A stretch of DNA of 33,570 nucleotides. It comes from Bacillota bacterium. Its GTDB lineage: Bacteria; Bacillota; Dethiobacteria; DTU022. Below, one piece after another: positions 25,501 through 31,897 of this stretch (position 1 is its first letter; the number at the start of each line of letters is the position of its first letter). The stretch spans positions 1 through 33,570 of the forward strand of contig JAHYJM010000014.1 of the NCBI GenBank assembly GCA_019428945.1, in the 5' to 3' direction. The translations under genes and the position numbers were made by a program. The notes beneath the pieces are model-generated. The model did not search any database. It was not told the DNA's origin and was given only the letters and a program-made list of their open reading frames with translations.

Positions 25501-25912
25501 CACCATTAGTAGATCTTACAAGATCGTTGCTCGGGCGCAGGCGATCGAAGGCAAAACCTGTGCCGCCCCCGGTTTTTTGAACCAGGGCCATATTCTTAAG
25601 GGCGGTGAATATACCTTCCATGCTGTCTTCGAGTGGTAATACAAAACAGGCGCTTAACTGTTGTAGCTCTCGGCCTGCATTCATAAGTGTCGGCGAGTTG
25701 GGCATAAATTCTGCCTGAGCCATCATGTTGTAAAATGAATCCTCAATATTTATTATTTCTTTTTCATCTTTGCCATAATTTTTTTCGATCGAGGCAATAT
25801 TCGCTGAAACTCTGCGTAACAGGTCTTCGGGTTGTTCGGTGGGGTTGCCTTTTTCATCTTTGATCAGATAGCGTTTTTCATAAGTAATACGGGCGTTTTG
25901 GCTCAAATCCAT
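22595..25912 (-). CDS. nrdJ: adenosylcobalamin-dependent (class II) ribonucleotide reductase containing an intein
   Basis: The precursor has 1105 residues: 739 of enzyme plus a 366-residue intein. The enzyme reduces ribonucleotides to deoxyribonucleotides using a B12-generated thiyl radical. Visible residues: C89 in LSACFVLP (redox pair), GGGTGF and KQGGTRRGANM blocks, then N281-P282 interrupted by the intein and resumed by C649-G650-E651, so N-x-C-x-E of the active site is rebuilt only after splicing; C661 in EACCLGSINL is the likely second redox cysteine. PTGTISILAGASSGIEP and a TSCPD domain follow, and the C-terminus has paired cysteines (CPDCGTC, CLKCEACGFSEC) that probably bind zinc or re-reduce the active site. 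GGAGG precedes the ATG by about ten bases. No subunit for radical generation is needed by class II enzymes and none is present. Confidence 0.96.
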   Translation of the reverse strand: MDLSQNARITYEKRYLIKDEKGNPTEQPEDLLRRVSANIASIEKNYGKDEKEIINIEDSFYNMMAQAEFMPNSPTLMNAGRELQQLSACFVLPLEDSMEGIFTALKNMALVQKTGGGTGFAFDRLRPSNDLVRSTNGVASGPISFLKIFDAATEAVKQGGTRRGANMGSLIYNHPNILEFIVCKEKEDDINNFNLSVTVSDDFMRKAIGDDPDPLYNLINPRNKEIYCDPETGNPVQLDAREVFDLIVQKAWGKGDPGIIFIDRMNQYNPTPNIGIYETTNPCVPGDTFVMTTAGPKTVKNLIGVKSTLIINGEPYQTGNKGFYSTGEKQLLSIKTKEGFKVRATADHRLLRVNKKTRYSIDTKWIEAGALKPGDQLILHNHQPVKEWPGLYSEDEGYLIGLLIGDGTLKKDKALLSAWPDHGNLGIVNKAFEAAQTLPCRADFKGWWKVSNRSEYRMSLASLKKVALTLGMRPGDKTITPFLETATSSAFSKGMLKGIFDADGSVQGSQKKGISVRLAQSDLARLEAIQRMLARFGVISTIYAERRKEGRAKLPDGKGSYKLYKTKAQHELVITKDNLIRFSDKVGFNDTAKNSRLAAALKQYKRQLNRERYTITIESITPDQIEEVYDVPVPGINSFDANGIVVHNCGEQPLLPYEACCLGSINLGKFVSEKQNIEWDKLAKTVKTAVRFLDNVIDASNYVIPEIAAMHKEGNRKIGLGIMGWHDMLVRLGITYDSEKAIETAEEIMKFINYEAKKESYALAAERDVYPNFKGSIHDTGRDEDRVRNATRTTIAPTGTISILAGASSGIEPYFSIAFIRKNILGGIDLPEVNPVFLEIAQKEGFYSEGLIQEIASTGKIPEDSDVPNKYKNLFKTAMEIDFSWHVRHQAAFQRYTDNAVSKTINLKQEATADDVKNAYITAWEAGCKGITIYRDSSRTKQVLNVGDGNTEDTLKPTKRPKTLSGNTTSIRTALGNLFVTVNTADGRPFELFAQIGKAGSDVVAFTEAIARLISLALRCGVSVDEIVTQLEGIGGARSVGFGPNRIMSVPDAIGQALRKLALFEAGNEIQNGNHQLELCPDCGTCALIRAEGCLKCEACGFSEC
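23969..25066 (-). mobile_element. LAGLIDADG intein in nrdJ (366 residues)
   Basis: In-frame insertion at precursor residues 283-648. It starts with C1 (CVPGDTFVMTT, block A), has the block B motif ATADHRLL with T63 and H66, two LAGLIDADG helices (LIGLLIGDG at 117-125, acid D124; LKGIFDADG at 214-222, acids D219 and D221), block F EVYDVPVPGINSF, and ends H365-N366 before C649 of the enzyme. All residues for standard Cys1/Asn-Cys+1 splicing and both endonuclease acids are present, so it looks active for splicing and possibly homing. Removing it restores TTNP-CGEQPLLPYEA. The insertion point is the catalytic cysteine codon. Confidence 0.95.
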
Positions 25913-26118
25913 AAAAATATCCTCCCCGGGAAATTATTATTAATTATATTCTCTATCTATTGCTTTTTTCATTCCTATTATTTAAAATAAATTTTGTTTT
26001 GTTCACTTTTTTTCCTGGTACGAAAATTACTCTTTTTTCGTAAGTAAAGCAATGATATAATAACAGGTGAGTTTTTTTCGTTTTTGATGTTATGTAAAGG
26101 AGGGGAAATGCATAGGCT

Positions 26119-26211
26119 ATGGCAAAAGAAAAATCACGTAAAGCACTTAAAAGACAGCGTAAGAAAAGAAGACGGGCCAAAAAGAGGAAGAGGTTGAAAG
26201 GCCGGACCTAG
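26119..26211 (+). CDS. candidate 30-residue very basic peptide
   Basis: A short frame beginning MAKEKSRKALKRQRKK and consisting of about 60 percent lysine and arginine, ending LKGRT. Such composition suits RNA or ribosome binding. A strong AAAGGAGG sequence (26096-26103) lies 15 bases before this ATG but only four before an ATG at 26108 in another frame that encodes a 29-residue peptide (MHRLWQKKNHV). Composition favours the basic frame; the binding site favours the other. A TATAAT box lies at 26056-26061. It is upstream of the FmdB gene, same strand. No family recognised. Confidence 0.45.
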   Translation: MAKEKSRKALKRQRKKRRRAKKRKRLKGRT

Positions 26212-26257
26212 TAAGCCGCCTGGCGGCAAAAATATAAATGTGAGAGGAGGTGCAGTT

Positions 26258-26440
26258 TTGCCACTTTACGAATTTTACTGTTCAGATTGTGGGAAGAAAA
26301 CTGAAGAGCTGTGCAGTAGTACTGTTAATAAGATTAAATGCCCAACCTGTGGGAGAGAGGCCGGTAGGGTTATGTCAGCTTTCCGAACCGGCAAAAGTTC
26401 TACGGGCGGTGGAACCGCCTCCTCAAATTGCGGCGGGTGA
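26258..26440 (+). CDS. FmdB-type zinc-ribbon protein, tail interrupted by in-frame TGA
   Basis: A 60-residue protein with a small zinc ribbon: C8-x2-C11 and C28-x2-C31 (YEFYCSDCGK, KCPTCGRE), typical of the FmdB regulatory protein family. It starts at TTG 26258 with GAGGAGG seven bases upstream; the longer GTG frame from 26240 would start inside that site. After a glycine/serine stretch it ends SNCGG-TGA. Reading on through the TGA at 26438-26440 gives SKTSCSSC and a second TGA (26465-26467). Family members in clostridia commonly end in a serine/glycine/cysteine-rich tail, so the TGA stands where a cysteine would be expected. This could be a nonsense change, a sequence error or selenocysteine. 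Confidence 0.85.
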   Translation: MPLYEFYCSDCGKKTEELCSSTVNKIKCPTCGREAGRVMSAFRTGKSSTGGGTASSNCGG

Positions 26441-26503
26441 AGCAAAACCAGCTGCAGCAGTTGCTGACAGTATTCTATTCTTAATAGCAGCAAGGGGGCG
26501 CTT

Positions 26504-28117
26504 ATGACTAAGTATATCTTTATTACCGGCGGAGTAGTTTCATCTCTGGGCAAGGGAATAACAGCGGCTTCTCTCGGCTGCTTACTGAAAAACAGGGGTT
26601 TGAAATTAACCATTCAAAAATTTGATCCCTACATTAATTATGACCCCGGAACAATGAGCCCCTATCAGCACGGTGAGGTTTTTGTAACTGAAGACGGTGC
26701 TGAAACAGACCTTGATTTGGGGCACTACGAAAGATTCATAGACGAACATTTAACCAGGGACAATAATGTAACTGCAGGCAAAATTTACTGGTCGGTTATT
26801 GATGATGAGCGGGAAGGCCGGTACCAGGGTAACACTGTCCAGGTTATACCTCATATCACAGATCAGATAAAAAAATGTGTCACCCGGCTGGAGCGAAATG
26901 GCGATCTCGATATAGTAATTACAGAAATTGGCGGCACGGTTGGAGATATAGAGAGTTTGCCCTTTTTAGAAGCTATACGCCAGCTCAGGTATGAAATTGG
27001 CTGGGAAAATGTATTATTCATACATGTTACACTTGTACCCTACCTTCGCATGTCAGGCGAGCAGAAAACCAAACCGACACAACACAGCGTTAAAGAACTC
27101 AGGTCGATCGGTATACAACCCGATTTGATTGTCTGCCGTACAGAACAACCGCTTGGTGATGATTTAAGGCGTAAGATTGCTCTGTTCTGTAATGTTCAGC
27201 CGGAAGAAGTAGTCGAGAACATCGACACAGATGTTATTTATGAAGTGCCTCTGCTACTTCAGAAACAGAATCTTGATCAAATGGTTGTGGAGAAGCTTAA
27301 TATCGAATGTAGAAGCGCTGATATGAAAGTGTGGAGCGATATGGTGCAGCAGGCCAAAAAGTTGGAGGAAGAAGTTACTGTTGCCCTGGTAGGTAAATAT
27401 GTGGCTTTGCCTGATGCGTATATAAGCATTAATGCTGCCCTTGCTCATGCCGGACTTGCTCACAATGTCAAAGTCAGGGTTATTTTGGTTCCCGCTGAAG
27501 ATATAGAAAAGGGCAATGATGCCAGCATATTGGATCAGGTAGATGCTATTCTTGTGCCGGGTGGTTTTGGTGAACGCGGTATTGAAGGTAAAATAAGCGC
27601 CGTACGCAAAGCCCGCGAAGAAAAAATTCCCTTTCTTGGTTTATGTCTTGGCATGCAGTGCGCTGTGATTGAATTTGCCCGCAATGCAGCCGGAATTAAG
27701 GATGCTCACAGCACAGAGTTTGCACCACAAACATCGGGTCCTGTGATCAATTTTCTGCCTGGCCAGGAAGACAACACCCGTATTGGAGGAACCCTGCGGC
27801 TTGGCGCTTATCCCTGCACTATTAAGAAAGGCACCCTTGCCGAAAAGGCATACGGGGAAAAACTGATATGTGAAAGACATAGACACCGATATGAATTTAA
27901 TAATGACTATATGACGGTATTAGAAAGAGCAGGGATGGTATTCAGCGGTTACAACGAACAGGATGAATTGGTCGAAATGATCGAATTAAAAGATCATCCA
28001 TGGTTTGTGGCAGTGCAGTTTCATCCGGAGTTTAAGTCAAGGCCGACCCGTTCTCATCCTCTTTTCAGGGGTTTTATCGGCGCTGCAATAGAGATGAAAA
28101 AGAATCGGGAGAATTAA
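26504..28117 (+). CDS. pyrG: CTP synthase
   Basis: This enzyme aminates UTP to CTP using glutamine and ATP, in the last step of pyrimidine nucleotide synthesis. The 537-residue length is standard. The synthetase domain opens with the P-loop [12 protein letters not shown] and has [14 protein letters not shown]; the glutaminase domain has the nucleophile cysteine in GLCLGMQ and the catalytic His-Glu in FHPEFKSRP. An AAGGGGG site precedes the ATG. It lies 63 bases after the FmdB stop, and its 3' end overlaps the convergent ANTAR gene by 44 bases. No pyrimidine attenuator leader was evident upstream. Confidence 0.97.
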   Translation: MTKYIFITGGVVSSLGKGITAASLGCLLKNRGLKLTIQKFDPYINYDPGTMSPYQHGEVFVTEDGAETDLDLGHYERFIDEHLTRDNNVTAGKIYWSVIDDEREGRYQGNTVQVIPHITDQIKKCVTRLERNGDLDIVITEIGGTVGDIESLPFLEAIRQLRYEIGWENVLFIHVTLVPYLRMSGEQKTKPTQHSVKELRSIGIQPDLIVCRTEQPLGDDLRRKIALFCNVQPEEVVENIDTDVIYEVPLLLQKQNLDQMVVEKLNIECRSADMKVWSDMVQQAKKLEEEVTVALVGKYVALPDAYISINAALAHAGLAHNVKVRVILVPAEDIEKGNDASILDQVDAILVPGGFGERGIEGKISAVRKAREEKIPFLGLCLGMQCAVIEFARNAAGIKDAHSTEFAPQTSGPVINFLPGQEDNTRIGGTLRLGAYPCTIKKGTLAEKAYGEKLICERHRHRYEFNNDYMTVLERAGMVFSGYNEQDELVEMIELKDHPWFVAVQFHPEFKSRPTRSHPLFRGFIGAAIEMKKNREN

Positions 28118-28655
28118 TAACAAGGTTGGCCATTTCTGACATAGAGATTCGGCGATCCATGCTTTTTGTCTGAAGAAAGCGAAATGCTTCTTCTTCAGTA
28201 AGGCTATAATTATTAATCAGCTTGTTCTTTGCTTTTTCTATGATTTTACGTTCATTAAGTTTTTGCTGAAGGGATGCAATTTTCTCATGCATCCTTTTTT
28301 TGCGCGCAAACTCACTGCATACAGCATCGGCTACCGCTACCAGCACGGCTTCATCTACCGGCCAGTTTAATTGCACAAAATTGTTCATTTTAGTTTCTGT
28401 GGTGTTAATGAGGAGCACTCCCGCCAAACCGTCACTCTCTATAATATCGGCCAGTTCAAGTATATTCCCGGGAGGCAGGTTCGTGTCTATCAGGGCCAGC
28501 CAGGGCTGAACAGTACGAATCAAACGCAAAAAAAGGGGAATGCTTTTTGCTTCACCGGAAGAATAGTAGCCGGCACGATTCAGTACTGTTGTTACTTCAC
28601 GCTTCAAAATAGCATCAGTTGTACCTATACAGTAATCAAAGTGGTTATTGCCCAT
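28074..28655 (-). CDS. ANTAR-domain response regulator (probable RNA-binding antiterminator of glnA)
   Basis: A 193-residue protein. Residues about 5-110 are a receiver-like domain with a possible phosphoacceptor D57 ([10 protein letters not shown]) but without the usual acidic pair at the start or a KP motif (NWPV instead), so phosphorylation may not be its switch. A coiled segment (about 115-135) leads to the ANTAR RNA-binding domain at about 127-182 ([45 protein letters not shown]). The ATG at 28655 is chosen over TTG 28658 for its spacing from GGAG. It lies downstream of glnA on the same strand beyond a terminator. In clostridia such a regulator (NitR type) is known next to glnA. Control of glnA here is inference from the leader. 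Confidence 0.85.
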   Translation of the reverse strand: MGNNHFDYCIGTTDAILKREVTTVLNRAGYYSSGEAKSIPLFLRLIRTVQPWLALIDTNLPPGNILELADIIESDGLAGVLLINTTETKMNNFVQLNWPVDEAVLVAVADAVCSEFARKKRMHEKIASLQQKLNERKIIEKAKNKLINNYSLTEEEAFRFLQTKSMDRRISMSEMANLVINSPDSFSSLLQRR

Positions 28656-28737
28656 CAAGTTCTCCTCAGTTTCCAGGGTCTTTATTTATATATACTATGG
28701 TTTTTGACTTCAAATGGCAAGAGAGGGCAAAAAGTAT

Positions 28738-28770
28738 AAAAAACCCTCCCCCTGAAGAGGGGAGGGTTTT
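28738..28770 (-). terminator. bidirectional terminator between glnA and the ANTAR gene
   Basis: The stem AAAACCCTCCCC/GGGGAGGGTTTT encloses a short CTGAAGA loop. On the minus strand it is followed by TTTTTTAT, 20 bases after the glnA stop. Read-through would be needed for glnA transcription to reach the ANTAR gene, which may also have its own promoter in the 80-base gap. Confidence 0.88.
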
Positions 28771-28789
28771 AGAAGCGATTCTGTTAATA

Positions 28790-30118
28790 TTAGAATCTTG
28801 TAAGGTAGTGTTTTACTTCCCAGTCGTGAACCTGTATACGATAGTCAAGCCATTCTTTCATGCGGCCTTCGCGGAACCGATCATAAATATGTTCTCCTAA
28901 AGCTTCCTGAACTACGGAGTCTTGATCAAGCGCTTTAATTGCTTCATACAATGTGCCGGGCAGACTTTCAATATTATGTAGAGCCTTTTCTTCATCTGTC
29001 ATAGTATATATGTTCAGGTTAACCGGAGCAGGTGGATCTATCTGGTTCTCAATACCATCCAGTCCGGCCCGCAGCATTACTGCAAATGCTAGATATGGGT
29101 TGCATGAAGGGTCAGGACTGCGTAGCTCAGCCCTGGTTCCCACTCCCCTGCGGGCAGGAACCCTGACCAACGGGCTGCGGTTGCGATGCGACCAGGCAAT
29201 ATAAACCGGGGCTTCGTAACCGGGCACCAGACGCTTGTATGAGTTTACCAGCGGGTTTGTAACCGCCGTATATCCTTTGGCGTGTTTAAGCAAACCACCG
29301 ATGAACCAGATCATCTCCTGGCTTAATTCATCGGGGGCATCAGGATCATGGAAAATATTTTTCCCTTCTTTGAAAAGGGAAAGATGGGTGTGCATTCCCG
29401 AACCGTTGATCATCGCAATCGGTTTTGGCATAAAGGTTGCGTAAAGACCATGCCTCTGCGCGATAGTTCTGACCACAAAGCGAAAAGTTGAAAGATCATC
29501 GGCAGTATGAAGAGCATCACCATATTTGAAATCAATTTCATGCTGTCCGGGAGCTACTTCATGATGAGACGCTTCAATTTCAAGGCCCATCTGTTCAAGG
29601 CTTAAGACCATATCTCTTCGGGCGTTTTCACCCAGGTCAGTCGGGGCAAGGTCAAAATATCCCCCATGGTCATGGGTTTCAAGTGTGGGTGCTCCGCTTT
29701 CATCTGTATGAAACATAAAGAATTCAGCCTCGGGACCGCAGTTCATCGAGTATCCTTTTTTAGCAGCGAGGGCAATCATTTTTTTTAGCTGACTGCGGGG
29801 GCACCCTTCAAATGGTTCACCTTCGGGGGTATAAACATCGCACATCATCCTGGCAGCACCGTTCTCACTGGGACCCCAGGGAAAAACTGTAAAAGTATCA
29901 AGATCAGGACGCAGATACATATCCGACTCTTCTATCCGCACAAAACCCTCAATTGAAGAACCGTCAAACATCAATTCATTGTCCAATGCTTTTGGTAGCT
30001 GGTCTTTGGTTATGGCCACATTTTTTAGTTGGCCTGATAAATCGGTAAACTGCAAACGGATAAACTTAACTCCTGATTCTTTTGCCATTGCCAGAACGTC
30101 TTCCTTGGTAATTCCCAT
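28790..30118 (-). CDS. glnA: glutamine synthetase type I
   Basis: This enzyme makes glutamine from glutamate, ammonia and ATP. The start at 30118 (MGITKEDVL) has AAGGAG nine bases upstream; the longer frame to 30235 would read through the promoter and is rejected. The product is 442 residues, standard for GSI-alpha. Visible blocks are MFDGSSIEGF with R61 (the feedback-control arginine in Firmicutes enzymes), NCGPEAEFF, HHEVAPGQHEID, NGSGMHTHLSL and NPYLAFAVMLRAG. The class used in Firmicutes is controlled by feedback and protein partners rather than adenylylation. Expression here is probably set by the attenuator in its leader. The ANTAR regulator is encoded downstream. Confidence 0.97.
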   Translation of the reverse strand: MGITKEDVLAMAKESGVKFIRLQFTDLSGQLKNVAITKDQLPKALDNELMFDGSSIEGFVRIEESDMYLRPDLDTFTVFPWGPSENGAARMMCDVYTPEGEPFEGCPRSQLKKMIALAAKKGYSMNCGPEAEFFMFHTDESGAPTLETHDHGGYFDLAPTDLGENARRDMVLSLEQMGLEIEASHHEVAPGQHEIDFKYGDALHTADDLSTFRFVVRTIAQRHGLYATFMPKPIAMINGSGMHTHLSLFKEGKNIFHDPDAPDELSQEMIWFIGGLLKHAKGYTAVTNPLVNSYKRLVPGYEAPVYIAWSHRNRSPLVRVPARRGVGTRAELRSPDPSCNPYLAFAVMLRAGLDGIENQIDPPAPVNLNIYTMTDEEKALHNIESLPGTLYEAIKALDQDSVVQEALGEHIYDRFREGRMKEWLDYRIQVHDWEVKHYLTRF

Positions 30119-30150
30119 CAGTGACAACTCCTTTAAATAAAATAAAAAAT

Positions 30151-30200
30151 AAAAACGCCCGCCGACAGTTATACAACTGCTTAAGCGGGCGCCTTTGCCC
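30151..30200 (-). promoter_or_regulatory. glnA leader: 5' hairpin with hexaloop overlapping an intrinsic terminator (candidate ANTAR attenuator)
   Basis: From the likely transcription start near 30200, minus-strand RNA begins with stem GGGC/GCCC closing a six-base loop AAAGGC (30200-30187), with A at loop position 1 and G at position 4, as in ANTAR target hairpins. Its 3' strand is shared with the terminator stem CGCCCGC/GCGGGCG (30191-30185 and 30162-30156), which is followed by TTTTTATTTTTT. Inside the terminator loop is a second small hairpin CAGTT-GTAT-AACTG. So the first hairpin and the terminator are mutually exclusive. The leader is about 80 bases, ahead of the glnA start. A clear second A1/G4 hexaloop was not found. 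Confidence 0.7.
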
Positions 30201-30206
30201 AAGAAA

Positions 30207-30235
30207 ATTATATGGGAACATTTTATAAATGTCAA
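30207..30235 (-). promoter_or_regulatory. perfect consensus sigma-70 promoter of glnA
   Basis: On the minus strand TTGACA (30235-30230) and TATAAT (30212-30207) are both exact consensus with an exact 17-base spacer. The expected start is at about 30200, immediately ahead of the attenuator hairpins. Confidence 0.88.
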
Positions 30236-30393
30236 TGCATTATTAATAATTTTTACCTGTTTTAAATATTAAGAGCAGAGAGGAAAAATAAATGATATCT
30301 TGAATTATACCTACTAGATATAATGCATTAGAGATTGAGTTTTACTGGATGGAACAGGCAAAAGCCAGGTAGAGAGCGGATTTTAGAATAATT

Positions 30394-31869
30394 ATGGATA
30401 ATATTGAATCCGGAACGGAAAATGGCAGAGTGCAAAATGAATTGAGGAAATCAAAACAGGGCCGGGAACAGCAAACCGGATCGACCAATTACATCAATAT
30501 AGAGAATGCTGATAAACCCCGGGAAAAGTGCGGGGTTTTCGCAGTATTTAATAACAGTGGGTCCGGCAATGCGGCAATTATCACTTATCTGGGTTTACTC
30601 GCCCTTCAGCACAGGGGTCAGGAAAGCGCAGGTATGGCATACAAAGGCCTCAGGGGAATCGAATCTACTAAAGGGATGGGATTGGTGGAACAGGTATTTA
30701 CCCGCAAAGCGCTTTCTGCTGTTGAATCAGAAACTGCAATCGGCCATGTTCGTTATTCTACTACAGGCCCAAGTAATGCTGCGAATGCGCAGCCGCTTGT
30801 TGCCCGATCCTTTGACGGCTCGGGTATTGCCCTGGCTCATAATGGCAATCTTACCAATACCCGACGGCTTTACAATGCAATGCTCGAAGAGGGACATATA
30901 TTTCATTCAACATCTGATACTGAAATTATTCTAACATATATTTTCAGGTATCGGCGGCATGGATTAATGCAGGCTGTGGAGAAAACAATGGAAAAGATCG
31001 AAGGCGCATATGCTGCAGTGGTATACGATGGTGATAAACTTGTTGCTTTTCGCGACCCTAACGGTTACCGTCCACTGGTTATCGGCTGCCTTGGCGAATC
31101 ATATTTTGTTGCATCTGAAACAGCTGCACTCGATACAGTAGGGGCTTCTCTACTGCGGGAAGTAGAGCCAGGAGAAATTCTTCAAATAAGTTCAAGTGGT
31201 ATTAATTCCAAAGTAACTTCAAAATCTGAATGTAATTCTCTCTGCATCTTTGAATATGTCTATTTCGCACGGCCCGACAGTGTAATAAACGGAGCCAATG
31301 TGCATCTGGTGCGTAAAGCTATTGGCGCCCTGCTGGCTAAAAGAATTACTTACAGTCTTGATATGGTTGTGCCGTCACCTGATTCCGGCGTTTCAGCAGC
31401 TATCGGAATGGCTGAAGCGCTAAATATCCCGCTTCAGTGGGCGGTATACCGAAATCCATACCTTGGCCGCACATTTATTGAACCTACTCAAAGCGGGCGT
31501 GAACTGGCTGTTCGTTTAAAATTTAACCCTATCGCAGAGGTTATAAAGGGGAAAAAGATTGCAGTAGTCGATGACTCCCTGGTGAGGGGAACTACGGCAA
31601 GAATTCTCACCGACATGCTTAAAAAAATGGGCGCCGCCGAAGTTCATCTCTGTATTGCTTCACCGCCTTACAGGAATCCGTGTTATTATGGAATAGATAT
31701 ACCTGTAGCCAGGGAACTTGCTGCCCTGGGGCCTGATTTTGACAAACTCGCTTCGTCGATAGGTGCTGACAGTCTCACTTTTGCAGAACCTGAAGATTTA
31801 TTTATAGCAGTTGGTAAAGATAGCTGCAATTACTGCACTGCCTGTTTTTCCGGCAGGTACCCCGGTTAA
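30394..31869 (+). CDS. purF: amidophosphoribosyltransferase (glutamine PRPP amidotransferase)
   Basis: The first committed purine enzyme. The nucleophile cysteine is C46 in KCGVFAVF; the 45 residues before it would be a propeptide removed on maturation, longer than the roughly 11 residues of B. subtilis. The Ntn glutaminase part has GLLALQHRGQESAGMA and GHVRYST, the PRPP-binding loop is IAVVDDSLVRGTT, and VPSPDSGVSAA follows family form. Cysteines in CIFEYVYFARPDS, NPCYYG and SCNYCTACFSG fit the four ligands of the iron-sulfur cluster of the B. subtilis type. The ATG at 30394 has no clear ribosome site; in-frame GTG 30430 and TTG 30442 are alternatives. It is followed by guaA 28 bases later. 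Confidence 0.95.
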   Translation: MDNIESGTENGRVQNELRKSKQGREQQTGSTNYINIENADKPREKCGVFAVFNNSGSGNAAIITYLGLLALQHRGQESAGMAYKGLRGIESTKGMGLVEQVFTRKALSAVESETAIGHVRYSTTGPSNAANAQPLVARSFDGSGIALAHNGNLTNTRRLYNAMLEEGHIFHSTSDTEIILTYIFRYRRHGLMQAVEKTMEKIEGAYAAVVYDGDKLVAFRDPNGYRPLVIGCLGESYFVASETAALDTVGASLLREVEPGEILQISSSGINSKVTSKSECNSLCIFEYVYFARPDSVINGANVHLVRKAIGALLAKRITYSLDMVVPSPDSGVSAAIGMAEALNIPLQWAVYRNPYLGRTFIEPTQSGRELAVRLKFNPIAEVIKGKKIAVVDDSLVRGTTARILTDMLKKMGAAEVHLCIASPPYRNPCYYGIDIPVARELAALGPDFDKLASSIGADSLTFAEPEDLFIAVGKDSCNYCTACFSGRYPG

Positions 31870-31897
31870 TGAGGGTGTAAGGAGGACATCATTTATC

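Noticed and set aside
26411-26467. Genetic code change with TGA as a sense codon
   Set aside because: TGA ends argG, the DUF503-neighbouring radical SAM gene and other complete proteins at the expected lengths, so TGA is a normal stop here.
30236-30393. Purine riboswitch or PurR-controlled leader ahead of purF
   Set aside because: No purine aptamer core or second strong stem was recognised; only a TATAAT at 30319-30324 with no well-spaced -35 box.
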